Under the pieces are notes generated by a model. It searched no databases. It worked only from the letters and a program-made list of their open reading frames with translations, and was not told the DNA's origin. From Rhyzopertha dominica (lineage: Eukaryota; Arthropoda; Insecta; Coleoptera; Bostrichidae): a DNA stretch of 64,000 nt. The translations under genes and the position numbers were made by a program. Positions within the stretch are counted from its first letter, which is position 1. Each line of letters starts with the position of its first letter. The stretch covers positions 34,714,942-34,778,941 of the forward strand of contig QCXZ01000001.1 in NCBI GenBank assembly GCA_025024175.1. The letters are read 5' to 3'. Below are positions 1 to 11,500 of this stretch, in pieces.

Positions 1-302
1 TGTGTTCCCTATATGTGGGATTAAAAAACACACCAGAACAACAGCTCTTGATTTGAGAGTTAGCTTTACTATTCATTTCCTTACCAACTCTTTGGCAGGA
101 AAAAATCCGACACAAAACAACCTATCGGATGTTTATCTGTCCCTATCTTAAATCATATGACGCATAGAATCAACCCATACCAGTAGGAATTTTTATGGAA
201 TTCGCACGCTTCTTTAAGGATGCGTTTCTATTTGCTCTGGTTTTAGAGAAGACCTCATCACATTTCATTTGCAAATAATTATATATTTTTAAACGTTTAC
301 AG

Positions 303-1058
303 ATGAAGTTGCAATATTCGCTCAAGCTATGCAGTTCTTTATGGCTGGTATAGAGGCTGCCACTACAGCAGTTTCTTTCACGTTATATGAACTGGCTCTC
401 AATCCGCATATACAGGACAAGTTAAGAGACGAAATAAAATCGAAAGTTACAAATTCTGAACTTAATATGTACGATTGTACAAAAAACCTTAAATATTTGG
501 AGATGGCAATATTAGGTAATTTTATTTTAATGGACTTGTCTCGATATGTTTTATAACAATTATAATAAAATAAATCTTCTTTAGAAACTCTTAGGAAATA
601 CCCGCCTATGCCATTCTTCGATCGCCTATGCGTCAAAGAATATATAATACCAGGGACCACCGTCGCAATAGAAAAGGGTTTGAAGGTGATGATTCCAATG
701 CTAGGATTAAATTATGACCCGCAACATTTTCCAAATCCCACGCTCTACGACCCGGAAAGGTTTTCGGAACAAACTGAGGATAGCAGACATCCATTCGTTT
801 TCATGCCATTTGGCGACGGCCCGCGAAATTGCATAGGTAAGAATGAATGCCCTTACAAGAACAGACCTATATACGAATATATTGTTACTTTTAGGTGCTA
901 GATTGGGAATGCTGATAACTAAAATTGCATTGACCGATATCATTTTGAGATTCAGTGTGCACGTCTCTAGTAATACGCCTCGAGAAGTTTTCTACCACCC
1001 ACTGGGACTTACATCGTTGCCCATTAATAAAATATACCTTAAGTTTAAACGCATTTGA
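303..1058 (+). CDS. Cytochrome P450, C-terminal part (three exons, 5' end outside window)
   Basis: Haem-thiolate monooxygenase of the insect microsomal type, probably CYP3-clan (CYP6-like), expected on the endoplasmic reticulum. Exons are 303-515, 585-836 and 895-1058 (stop TGA 1056-1058). All junctions are GT-AG and all are phase 1. The first exon carries the I helix (AGIEAATTAVS then LYELALNP). The K-helix ExxR is assembled across the first splice as ETLRKYPP. The second exon has the PERF motif (DPERFSEQ) and the haem-binding loop FMPFGDGPRNCIG with the cysteine ligand. The third exon encodes the C-terminal strand region. Everything upstream of the I helix lies left of the window. All key motifs are intact, so this looks like a working gene rather than a pseudogene. 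The I-helix threonine motif reads EAATT instead of the common E/D-T-T-type core. Family is certain; clan is an inference. Confidence 0.9.
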
Positions 1059-1064
1059 AATAAA
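1059..1064 (+). terminator. Polyadenylation signal of the P450 gene
   Basis: AATAAA starts directly after the TGA stop of the P450 (1056-1058), which would give a very short 3' UTR. A longer UTR using a later signal is possible. Confidence 0.4.
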
Positions 1065-1422
1065 ATTTACCCAGTAACACTTATTGTGCTGTACTTGTTG
1101 GTTGATTAAAATCACTATTAAGAACAGTATATTGCACTCACTAGCACTTAGAACAGTAAAACACCTGTTTCGCTCTTTTTGCTAGGTTCTCGCTTGCGTC
1201 ACTGTTTTTTGAACTAGAATTCAGACTTCCCGGTATGCACCAGCCCTCGCTTTATATAGGATAGCTTACACCTACACCATAATCTTTTTAGATGTTTCTG
1301 GATGATTCCTGTGTTGTCCTAAGCTTGATATTTCCAACAATCCATCTGTTACTAGGATCACTACATAATCGATTGCAGTGTTACCATCTGCATGCCTACT
1401 ACTCTAGTCATAGATGGCGCTG
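1065..1422. other. Intergenic, no gene seen
   Basis: Non-coding sequence between the P450 and a hAT element. I see no conserved coding frame and no recognisable repeat end. Confidence 0.5.
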
Positions 1423-1430
1423 ATTGCGTC

Positions 1431-2211
1431 CAGTGATGCCAATTTAGCGAATTCTCCGCTAGATTTAGCGAAATTTGATTTCCATTTAGCGGACAAAATG
1501 ACAAATTGCGGATAGCAGAATTTTTAGTGGATTTTGTTTTTGGAAATAATGGTGTTATTAATGAAGTTTGCAATTACGTTTTAGATAATATCTTATACTA
1601 ACGATATTGCGGTTCTTAATAAGGGTTTTCTGTCTCTTCATTACATCAATAAACATTAAAATGTCTACAATTACGGTAAACGCAATACTTTCTGTTAGGT
1701 ATGGATTGAAAAGGCTAGATGAGTGTTGTAAAGATTTTGTTTTAACAAACGACATTTTGTCAAAAATTGGCACAACAGACCTTTACAATAATAGAACTTC
1801 AATTGATTTTAAGCTTAATGTAGTCATTTAACACTAACACATTTTTTCGTGTTTTTAAACAAGTGTCTTTTATATTGTACACATATTACCTGCAGTATAC
1901 TATTTCTGTACTAGATTGTGTTTAATTTCTTTATCAGCTAGGCAGTATAATTTACAAAATATTTCTTTATGAAAAGTTGTTTTTTACCTTTAGAATTTTA
2001 GAATACTGCGTGTATTGTAAATTGTAAAAAGTTTATTGTTTTGGGCATCGGTTCTGGACGTTTTGTTGCCTGCACAAATATACTTCTTTGTTAAAATACG
2101 TTTTTTACTGTTAGTTATTGTAATAATTTAAGTTTTAGCGGATTTTTGTCCTATCTAGCGGATTTTAAGCCCGTGTTTGGCGGAGAAAAATATTGGGTGT
2201 TGGCAACACTG
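1431..2211 (+). mobile_element. hAT-type DNA transposon remnant with 8-bp target duplication
   Basis: The ends are inverted: CAGTGATGCCAA on the left and TTGGCAACACTG on the right. The flanking 8-mers ATTGCGTC (1423-1430) and ATTGTGTC (2212-2219) match at 7 of 8 positions, which is the hAT signature. Inside, a + strand frame around 1660-1830 reads like the C-terminal end of a hAT transposase (TVNAILSVRYGLKR, then CCKDFVL). At about 780 bp it is far shorter than an autonomous element and lacks the catalytic core, so it is a deleted, non-autonomous copy. Confidence 0.75.
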
Positions 2212-2618
2212 ATTGTGTCACCCCACACGTAATATATTACGTGATTTATTTTGTCCGCTGCTCTGCGCTATCTCCACTACCAGAAGGGCGAAATTTTATG
2301 GTGTCGTAATCCTAAATGCGAAATGCGATTTTCTAATTTATTATATCTGCTGTAAAGGTTATTATTTCTCCTTCTCCCCAGAATTTCCCTCTTACTAAGT
2401 CGTTTAGGAGCATATACTTAGCTAAATATACCGGTCAAATCGTACCGAAAGTGAAGCCAACATAAGTCCTTTTCGTGTATATTCTCGGTGTCAATGCGCA
2501 TGTACAGACGAAAATATAGGTGGGTCATATGGGAAGCGTGCACGTCGACTAGTAGCGCCACCGGTGGTAAAATAACGCAAGGTTGCTTTAATATTGTCAG
2601 GAAGTAATATGTTGAGAA
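2212..2618. other. Intergenic, no gene seen
   Basis: Contains the right target duplication of the hAT copy (2212-2219), then anonymous sequence up to a THAP fragment. No gene supported. Confidence 0.4.
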
Positions 2619-2738
2619 ATGCCTAAATCTCAAAGAAATTGTTGTGTTGTGGACTGTAATAATACTGAGAAGTCGTGTGGCAGCCAAAATATACGCTGTT
2701 ATCGATTTCGTGGAAGGGTTTGGGAAGATGAACGATAA
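2619..2738 (+). pseudogene. THAP zinc-finger domain N-terminal fragment
   Basis: A 39-codon frame starts MPKSQRNCCVVDCNN and continues to CYRFRGRVWEDER before TAA. The Cys-x4-Cys start, the later YRF and the W are the first half of a THAP domain (C2CH zinc finger, DNA binding). After the stop, other frames still read like the continuation (a Cys in CVMCSA) but are broken by stops. THAP domains occur in P-element-type transposases and host regulators; this is most likely a dead transposon-derived copy. Confidence 0.55.
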
Positions 2739-3245
2739 AAACATTGTGTTATGTGTTCTGCAAAATAGATATACCTAGTATAAAACGACTTGAGCAGTTG
2801 ACCCGCGAGNGATGGTTGCCCAGAAGAACAAATTGTAGATTGGGGCGTTCGTCTTTTGGCTACAGTTTAAACGAAAAATATTGTCACCTGCGTTTACAGT
2901 ATTTAAGTTCTCCCAGTCTCCGCCCGTTTGTTATCATCGTTGCAAAATCCTATTTCATACAATGGCTTTACCTTCTTGGAATTTCTCAATAGATTCCAAC
3001 CCTGCATCTAATACCCAAGCATATGTAGCATGAATAACAGTATGTTTTCAGGATGGTTTAGCGCTCGTTCGGTACTACACGCTATAGTTGACAATCTTCG
3101 AAGCGAGGTTCGCCTTCGCGCATTTCGCGTGTTAAGTCGCTTTGTACCAGCTTATAGATACCCATTAATATTTGCAGTTGCTTGACTAACAATGAATGCT
3201 ATAAAATGAAGATGCAAGATTAAATTTGTAATAATTACTAGCAGT
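2739..3245. other. Intergenic, no gene seen
   Basis: Degraded continuation of the THAP-like sequence, then anonymous DNA. One n at 2810. Confidence 0.4.
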
Positions 3246-3408
3246 CACTATATTGAGTAACTTGTAAACAAGCTGGTTTTCGTTTGTGCTCTGTTTCACA
3301 CTATTTATCGAAGAATTCGACGATTAAGAAAGGTTTTTTGAAAATGATAAATAGTGTGAAACAAAGTACAAACAAAAACCAGTTTGTTTGCAAGCTATTC
3401 AATGTGAT
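3246..3408. repeat. Hairpin-forming inverted repeat
   Basis: Two imperfect arms of about 60 bp face each other around a short loop near 3310-3345. For example, TGTTTCACACTATTTATC on the left meets GATAAATAGTGTGAAACA on the right. It resembles a small foldback MITE. No clear target duplication seen. Confidence 0.6.
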
Positions 3409-3672
3409 AATTTCGGCATATTTCACAAGCACTGCCCCTTAAACTATTCAGTTTATTATTATAAGTAGTTACTTTAATACCTCTGATGGTCTGGCGTTGT
3501 TATAAAAAAAAATAAACCATATTTGATTATTATTTCGTTCATTTCGCATAAACACCCGTTTTTGCCGTGTCACTACATACGATTTAATTTGTATTTATAC
3601 CCCACATTTTTCTGTTCAATCCATCAGAGGTCCCTGAACGCGTGCACGCTCCCTATACACATAAATCATATA

Positions 3673-4642
3673 CAGGGTCCGCCACTTAAAACTCCCCAGG
3701 CTAGTATTTTCGCTATTTTTTAGGTACAACTTTAAATTATGAAATTGTAGGACTTTTTAAACTCCTTAAAAATAAAATATTGGGTGTCCAAAAATTTTTT
3801 TTGTTAAATATTTTGCAANTAAACTTAATTTTTGTANATACTTTTTAACCTTACCCCGTATAATAAATGTTGCTGTNTAGTTGGATGCCGACTTTTATTT
3901 TCTTCAATTTGCGTCTCTATCATATGTATGCGTAATTTTTACTACTTCTTGATGAAAAACAATAAAAAAAAGCTTATTACGGTACAAATTATGCCTACAT
4001 ACCCATCGCTTCACACAAAACCCCAAAATTTGGAGTAACTTTTTAATAAATAAAGTACAAAGTTCGTTCTACAGAGAGAGAGAGAGGCTAGAAAACGAAA
4101 CCCTGCGATGAGGCTAGTTTAGTTTTCTACATCACACACTAGCCTCATCGCAGGGTTTCGTTTCCTAGCCTCTCTTTCTGTAAACGAACTTTGTACTTTA
4201 TTTGTTTAAAAGTTACTCCAAATTTTGGGGTTTTGTGTGCAGCGATGGGTATGTAGGCATAATTTGTACGGTAATAAGCTACTAAAGTAACACTTAAAAA
4301 ATTCTGAACAACCCTATTAACAAAAATGGCGGCGACTAGTTTTTCTTGTTTTTCACTAAGGAGTAAAAAGTACACATACATGGTGTAAAGACACAAATTG
4401 AAGAAAATAAAAGCCTGCATCCAACTATAAAGCAATATTTATTATACGGGGTAAGGTTAAAAAATATTTACAAAAATTACCTTTATTTGCAAAATATGAT
4501 AATCTGCAAAAAAAAATTTTGGACAGCCAATATTCTATTTTAAAGAGTTTAAAAAGACCTACAATTTGACATATAACTTAAGGTTGTACGTAAAAAAAAT
4601 AAAGAAAATACGAGCTTGGGGAGTTTTAGGTGGCGGACCCTG
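3673..4642. mobile_element. Foldback-type DNA element (CAGGGTCCGCC family), TA-flanked
   Basis: Long inverted arms of several hundred bases begin CAGGGTCCGCCACTTAAAAC and end with the complement. TA dinucleotides flank both ends (3671-3672 and 4643-4644), as expected for Tc1/mariner-type insertion. The centre near 4080-4160 is itself palindromic (GCCTCATCGCAGGGTTTCG arms). No transposase frame. Further copies or fragments lie at 12923-13674, 33553-33660 and 48262-48545. Confidence 0.7.
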
Positions 4643-4892
4643 TATTTATAAATATAAATAAATAAGATTTCTGTGGTCATATACTTATTAGCTAGTCTCT
4701 TGTCGTGTTTTCGATGAGGGAGGGGTTTTAGAGCACAAATAAATTCATGCGCTTTAATGCAGGCGAATATCAATAAGGACCAAAGATATATCTGCCTCTC
4801 ATTTGGATAGACCGAGATGCGGGCTTCCAAGCTTGAACATTAAAACAAGTGGATATGTGCGGTATATTCATTTAATAAGTATATGCTCACAC

Positions 4893-5620
4893 CGATGCGA
4901 TGAAGGGACTCGCGTGATGCGATCACCCCCGCGCCGCTGAGACGTAGTGTGCCTCGAGTATCTTCCCGATGCGTTCCGTGACGTTCTTGATGCAGGGCAG
5001 GAAAGCCTTACCCTTGAGTGTCGGTTCCTTTTGTAGTTTAAATACACGGCGACGAAGAACTGGAGAACTTAAACAGCATCCAATTCATTATAGAGAAGGA
5101 ATGTGAAAGACAATTCGCCTTTCTTGACGTTCTGTTCACTAGACGCACAAATGAGAAACAGGGTCATCAGGTATACCGAAAACCTACGCACACGGATCAT
5201 TATCTCAACAAGACTTCGAATCACCATCCAAGCTAGAAAAAGGGTATCATCAAGACCTTAGTTGAACTCGTAAAGAGAATCAGTGAACCCGAACATCTAC
5301 AAGAGGAACTGAACCATCTACATACTTATGGGGAAGGCTATTTTGCCCTACATCAAGAACGTCATGGATCGCATCGGGAAGCTACTCAAAGCACACTACG
5401 TCTCAACAGTTTACCAGGCCACTAGAAAGCTATAAAGTATGTTCAAAAGATAAACGGAACCCCTTGACATCCGGTTGAGTTTACCGTATACCATCGACGC
5501 CACGTCTACGTTCACGACTACAAGCTAGCCACTGAAGATGCCTCCCACAATATTAGTGAAACGTCTATGGAAGAAGACATCGACCACGACCATCCAGCCC
5601 GGAAGCTTCACATTTTCATT
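4893..5620 (+). mobile_element. Penelope-like retroelement remnant, with an inverted partial copy
   Basis: From about 5045 the + strand reads as the end of a Penelope-type reverse transcriptase: FAFLDVLFTRR, then VYRKPTHTDHYLNKTSNHHP, followed after a stop by TLVELVKRISEPEHLQEEL. Near 5330 it reads LPYIKNVMDRIGKLL. A partial copy in the opposite direction lies at 4893-5030 (complement of the YIKNVMDRIGKLL region). Multiple stops show it is dead. The GIY-YIG endonuclease that should follow is not seen here. Confidence 0.6.
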
Positions 5621-6385
5621 TGAACGCTGGCCGTGAAAGCTTATGTAAAATAATTTTGCAGTATCTACCTGTTTATTCGTTGCAATCAGATTTAAACATT
5701 CCACAGATTGAAAATATAAAAATAGTTATATCGAATGTTATCGTGAATGTAACTGTAATTGTAACAAAGTGGGTAATTCAGTTACAAATGAATTACACTT
5801 AATTACTACTTCAATTACAATTTAAGTAATTCAGTTACTTCTTCAAGTACCTAATTGTAATTAATTACTTAATAACACTGGTTGCCACATTCATCAAATA
5901 CTTTGGATTCAGCGCAAATTTATGTTCAACAGGATTGCTTAGGACTGCTTATCACAAGAAGATATTGACTACTTAGATCGTTCTATGCCTCGTTGAGTTA
6001 GGGAGGTTCTTTGTTACTCACTCTTGTTATTCACTTCTAACAAATAATCGTTTGTTGATGTGATACATAAACTAAAGGTATTTATATACAAAAACTTTCA
6101 AAAATGTATCACTTCTACGCGTTGCACAAGTTGGANCTGTAGTACAGCCAAGCCGTGACTCGTTACCCATTGCAAAGATGTGGAGCTCAGNGATCAACTC
6201 TTGGGAGACTCAACCCTGGGAGTAAATTTTGGTTTATTAGATTTTATTTAAATCTTTATTAGGCATATTAGAAGGACAACATACAATAATATAACACGAA
6301 TCTACAATTACATACAGAAGATAAAGTTGTTTATAATTAATGGCCCTGGCAGCTTTTAAGTCAATTTAATAGCTCGTTAGACATC
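5621..6385. other. Intergenic, no gene seen
   Basis: AT-rich sequence with a short GTAATTACA-type simple-sequence stretch around 5720-5870 and n bases at 6136 and 6191. No gene supported. Confidence 0.4.
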
Positions 6386-6387
6386 TA

Positions 6388-7578
6388 CAGGGCTTCTATA
6401 AATGATTCATGCAACGCAAGCGGCGACGTTGATTTCTGAATTCTTTGTGCCGCCTTTTTGTAACTGCTGCCAAGCTACAACATGCACGGCGATAGTACTG
6501 AAGATTAGGGTGCGTTCAGACATGCGCACATCGGGACAAGGATAATAACTACGGGGTTATGCTCGGTGCGTATACTGGGTGGAGCTCAGCTAATGCTCAT
6601 TTTTAACTGGAAACTGTGAGATCCGGGTGTTTATTTTAAAAATCTATTATTAGGTTTATGACGCACGGTTATTGTTATCGAAAGAACATCTTTCGCATCG
6701 TCAGAATCACAAATTGCAGAATCTACATAGTGTTATGGTCGTGTCTTGGAGTATATAAAAAAAAGTCTTAATTCTATTGAAGCCGTACAAAAATTAAATT
6801 ATTATCTGCAAAACACGTAATGGTAAGATAATAAATATCAGTATCTATTGCAAAAATAATTGCCTACCAATTTCGTTCTGCAAGCATAGGTACATATATA
6901 TACATAATATTATATAATTTATATATTGTAATTTTTAAGATTGCTCATTACTAATAAGACTAATATGGATACTTGATGTATTCAAAATAATTACCAGTAG
7001 GTATAGTGATTGAATCTCACGCATTAGAACAACCTGTGTAATAAATAAACTGCTTCATTCTTCGATGCTTGAACATAACCCATAACAATGCTGTCATTTG
7101 TTGCAGCTCTCTGGCATACGCAGTAACGCGAGGTGACATTTACACCAGACAAGACCACCGCGATGTAAGGCGCACTCAAATACCTTATAATAGTTTTATT
7201 ATAAGATATTTGTGCGCACTCTACGCATCACACCGTGATATATATGAACATTGGTAAAAGTTATCCTAGTTATATTTATGAACGAAATGTGAGCACACCA
7301 CAAACACTCCTACCTTACCCCTTGCAGATCACAGCTCCGAAATGTGAACTTTCTGCAACCTTAAAATTGATTATTCCACAAAACACTACAGAATATGTTG
7401 AAAATACATACTGTCACGTGTTTTCTCATATTAAAATATATTAATATATAAAATAATTAAAAAATCGACAGATGACAAGTATACGTCATTGTGTTCACTT
7501 TCCTGAGAGGCGGCAAATTAATTCAATCGATAATTTCCATAAGCGCCCTCGATGCATGAATCATTTATAGAAACCCTG
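6388..7578. mobile_element. Tc1/mariner-type non-autonomous element with TA duplication
   Basis: The ends are inverted copies: CAGGGCTTCTATAAATGATT on the left and the complement of CAGGGTTTCTATAAATGATT on the right. Each is flanked by TA (6386-6387, 7579-7580). No intact transposase frame. An internal hairpin of about 30-bp arms sits at 7160-7232. The right TA is shared with the next element. Confidence 0.6.
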
Positions 7579-7580
7579 TA

Positions 7581-9201
7581 CCCACTAAACAATTTTCGGT
7601 ATCAAAAACATATCTAAAACAGGATATGTAATATTGTAACATTTCGTATTTCGCTGCAGGAATGTTTCATGAATATTTATGTTTGTGAAAATGTCCTACC
7701 TCAGGAATGTTTCACTGAAATGTTACGAAAGAAACATTACGAAACATTTTAAAGCCTATATTTATGAAATGTTTACAATATGTACTTTTTTAAACGTTAC
7801 AACAACGTATTTGAAAATGTATTTGGGGTATTTATTAATATTAATTGTTGCTAATTAAAAATACAATTTATTTTTCAAGAAAACGAAGTGTTTACATAAG
7901 TGCATACACAATAATAATTTACATAATCTAAGCATAATAAGTAGACAAAACAATATGTGTAAAATAAGAAATTATAAGAAAGTAGTTACATATATATACA
8001 CAAATAAAAATATAACAGCATCAGATGCGAAGTAAATAAAACAAACAACAGCAATCCATATGGCATACACTGCATTAAATTTAACAGGTAAACTATACAT
8101 TCGTAAGTTCAGAATCTTCAAACTGTTCACCTAAACAAAAATTATTAAAAGTAAAACCAACATTGTGGTGTAGATATACTTACAAATTGGCCATTTCCCT
8201 TATACTGTTATTATGATCTCTGAAATCTCGGTGTTGCCTGACGAAACCACGTGGAAACCTCAGTTTGGAAGTCTGCATCAGAAAGATCAGCAATTTTTTA
8301 TTGTTTAGCAGTTTTTTACTTTTATTATATGCAAGTTTTGTAATTTGCATAATTGTTTTTCCTTTCTGTTCATGAACACTACTATTAATTTACAATGAAA
8401 TATTTTCTGTAACCGCCTTCAAAAGTAATTTTTATAACTACTGCCAACCAGATACAGCACTGTATATGAAATATGGGTACTATCCGAAAAACGCTTACCT
8501 TCCATGCCACATTATATGCCACGGGCTGATTTCTTATGGTCTAAACTGCAATAAAACTGATCAAAACCAAAAACCACAACACTTTACGCTAAGCATTGCC
8601 AATCACAGCACTATGGCAACAAGAATGTTCTAATAGTAAACGTCGTGTAGAAATAAGTAGGATCTATATCCGACATAATAATAACAACTAAAATTTGTAA
8701 AAAGTCAAATATAATCTGTGATATATACCTCACATTTAGTAATAATTTCAACAAAAATAGTAAGAATATTTATTTGAAAATACTTTAGGGTCTAGTTAAA
8801 TCTTTTGTCAATCAGATAAACATTCATTGTTCTCTAAATATTCAGTAAGTGGTTCTGTTTTGCAAAAGTAGATGGTTCGCTTTCTATCGTTATTTGAGAC
8901 AGATCTTTCATATCCTTTTTTCTCTTTCGGGCCCAATCCTTAATGTTATTTTTAAATGTGATGTATGTGATGTATGTTATACGTAACATACGTCAAGGAA
9001 GTTATGTTAATGTTAAGTTTATGTCATATTGCAGAAACGTTCCTCAAGCGCAAATAACGAACATTGCAGATACGTTGCAAATCAGTATGGACTCAAAATA
9101 CACATTACCGAAACATTACCTAAATGTACCTCCCAAACGTTTCATTTATGCAATACATTTGAAGATTTGAAATGTTTCTGATATATACTATGTTTAGCGG
9201 G
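7581..9201. mobile_element. TA-flanked DNA element (CCCRCTAAACA ends)
   Basis: Short inverted ends CCCACTAAACA (left) and TGTTTAGCGGG (right) are flanked by TA at 7579-7580 and 9202-9203. The interior is AT-rich with many copies of a GAAACATT-like word near both ends (7640-7760 and 9030-9180). No recognisable protein. The inverted ends are short, so this call is less certain than its neighbour. Confidence 0.4.
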
Positions 9202-9332
9202 TATATTAATGTGGTATTAAATTGTATACATAATGTACATTGTGGCGTAATTTCTATGAGCGCCGGTTCGGATTTCAAATATTTTGTGGACTGTATTTGG
9301 GAACTATTTTTAATTGAATGGCAATGACTTAC

Positions 9333-9552
9333 CCTGATGATTATTCAGTAAGTGCCAGAGGTTCTCTTTCTTAGGGAATCTTAGACAAAAGGAGGAGGGA
9401 CGAAGGGATTGAAGAAACCCAATGGAATCCTCTTCGCCGTCAGATTTTATTTGGGAATTCGCTGACGAAAAACTATCGGAGGCACGATAACTGGAAGAGC
9501 CACTCTTCACGGGCGGTAAAATTGTGACTGCCTCTACCTTCGGCGCGCGCAT
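9333..9552 (-). CDS. Possible first coding exon of an unidentified minus-strand gene
   Basis: ATG at 9552-9550 opens 73 codons starting MRAPKVEAVTILPPVKSG, rich in Ser and with an acidic stretch (SDGEEDSIG). It runs into a good donor (CAGG then GTAAGTCA, exon end 9333). Base composition is visibly less AT-rich than the flanks, as in real exons here. I do not recognise the protein. No continuing exon was found between 1 and 9300, so the rest would lie far left or the call is wrong. It could also be a fragment of a dead gene. Confidence 0.35.
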
Positions 9553-9626
9553 GACAAGTGCTTACAAAAGGTTTTAAATTTGGCGCTAACATACATATTA
9601 TGCAAAATTAACAAAACTCGTGCTTT

Positions 9627-9692
9627 GGGCGGGACTCGAACCTCCTTCTCGTCCCAGAGGCAGATNCGCTACACCTTGGAGTACGGAAGCCC
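9627..9692 (-). ncRNA. tRNA-derived sequence (degenerate tRNA or SINE head)
   Basis: On the minus strand the B box GGTTCGAGTCC and an A-box-like TAGCGNATCTG stand at tRNA spacing, ending CCCGCCC. The 5' acceptor side (GGGCTTC) pairs only in part with the 3' side and no proper anticodon stem forms. It is therefore a tRNA pseudogene or the head of a tRNA-derived SINE, not a working tRNA. One n lies in the A box. Confidence 0.5.
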
Positions 9693-9699
9693 ACCAATT

Positions 9700-11179
9700 A
9701 AAGATATACATATATGTATAATCAACCAAGTATGGTAAGTTGTGATAACTTTGATTACTAAAAAAGATAAACCACCTAGTAAACAATGGCTATTTCATGT
9801 TAGCTCTTGAAAGAGATTAAAATTACAACTTGCTACAGCGTAAGAATATTAAATATCAAACTAGGCCAGATCGACCGTGAATCAGTGCCTACCAATTTCA
9901 ACTCATGGCGCCAAATTCTAATTTTGCAAAGACCGAAAATTACCAAAAATTATTCTCAACCCCAAAGAGATACCCTACTCTTGGTATTTAAGAAACAAAT
10001 ATAACAAAAATTAATAATTCAAATTGTGATAATAAATATGTATAGTTTCGTTATGTTACGTGTTTTATACTAATGTAATACATCATCTAACCCGTTTCGT
10101 AGTGATACCATGCAGTCTTACGTAACGCTACCTGTTTTCGACCCTAGATAAGCTGGTCCTCCTTATTGTCACAATCAGTTGTAACACAAGCTACAGATGA
10201 CGTTGGATTAACATCTGTCTTCGCGCTACACCCGCGCAAATTCCCAGTTGGTGAGTGAACGCATAAACCTAGGCTAGAATTTTTCAGCTTCAGTGAACAG
10301 ACAGAACAAGTATGTTTGTACTGTAACTTCAAAGGTCTTAAACGTACGTGCTACGTAAATATCAATTACAGTATAAAATGTTTGTTTTGTAAAAGGCTCA
10401 ACGTTAGGCTGTGCCTAACTTACCACACAAAGCCGCCACTACTGTAATAGGTATATACCTATAGTGAAATCTCTCTTGGATAGACACTTCTGTGACCCCT
10501 AAGAAATGTCCATTTAAGGACGGTGTTTCCGTTCATAAGAGGAGAGTGAAAATTAAACCTCCAGCTTTACATCTTTTTTTACGTAGCAATAAATTTATAC
10601 ATAACCACAATGATAAATTCAGAAAACACGTTTAGGAAAAAGAAAAAAAGTCCTAGTATGTACACACGTATAATGTACGAACAAATCGTTTTAAATGTAA
10701 ACAATTACTATAATTATGTTATTCCAAAATATTCCAGAAGAACTGTTCGGTGAGTCTGCTTTAAACTTTGCATCTTGGAAGGGTGGTTCTAAATCGGAGA
10801 ACAATTCCATTGCAGTAGAGTCCTCATTAAGTACAAGTTACAAATTATTTAAGTTTCCTCGTGTAGCAGCCACATCTCTATATTTTTTTATCTGCATCCT
10901 TTACAAATAAAGTCGAATCCGAATGCCTCTAAACGTTTTGAATGTCTAATGTTTTAGAATTTTTTAATAAGCCAGAAACCATTGATAAAGGTAAATCGTC
11001 TTTCTCTGAGAAATAATTATCAATAGAGGTAGAACCATATTCACAAGCTATGCCTGCTCTTCTCCCTTGCCCCAAAACTAGGGCAAAAAACTTAAAAATC
11101 TAGGAATAATTTTTTTATCTGATATTTACAAGTGTGATAGAGGTACACAGGTCGCGACAGGTCGTATCGGTCCGGATTT
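9700..11179. other. Intergenic upstream of the AP endonuclease gene
   Basis: No supported gene. A short inverted pair (TGAAATCTCTCTT at 10465 and AAGAGGAGAGTGAA at 10537) looks like a small pogo/Tigger-type MITE. Around 10710-11040 the minus strand is broken by many stops. Confidence 0.4.
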
Positions 11180-11500
11180 ATGGGGAAATACAGAAATTTC
11201 GTACCACGACTATGCTCGAATTTTTCCCAATCGAACCGCCTAAAAAGAAAGAATATCTGCTGTGTAAGTGGCACTGTGGCAGCACTGATTGACCTGTGGC
11301 TGCCTTCACTTGAGCTATGTTTATTCAATTGTGCATACGGCCTACGGCGGTTGGCGGCAATTCGTTTTTTAGGTAGAAGCGTTTTCAGCCGGTTCTTCGT
11401 TTCTCATATTTCGAATCGTCAATATTTTTTATCGTGCAACATTAAAAAACGGGATTGCGACTTTGTTAGCAATTACAGCAGCTTACATTTGTATTCTACG

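Noticed and set aside
322..660. 112-codon minus-strand frame over the P450
   Set aside because: Antisense to P450 exons and an intron.
5720..5870. GTAATTACA-rich stretch as a regulatory array
   Set aside because: Reads as low-complexity simple sequence, without regular spacing or flanking gene.
10144..10332. 62-codon minus-strand Cys-rich frame
   Set aside because: Looked like a small secreted protein, but there is no signal peptide, no regular Cys spacing and no splice signals.
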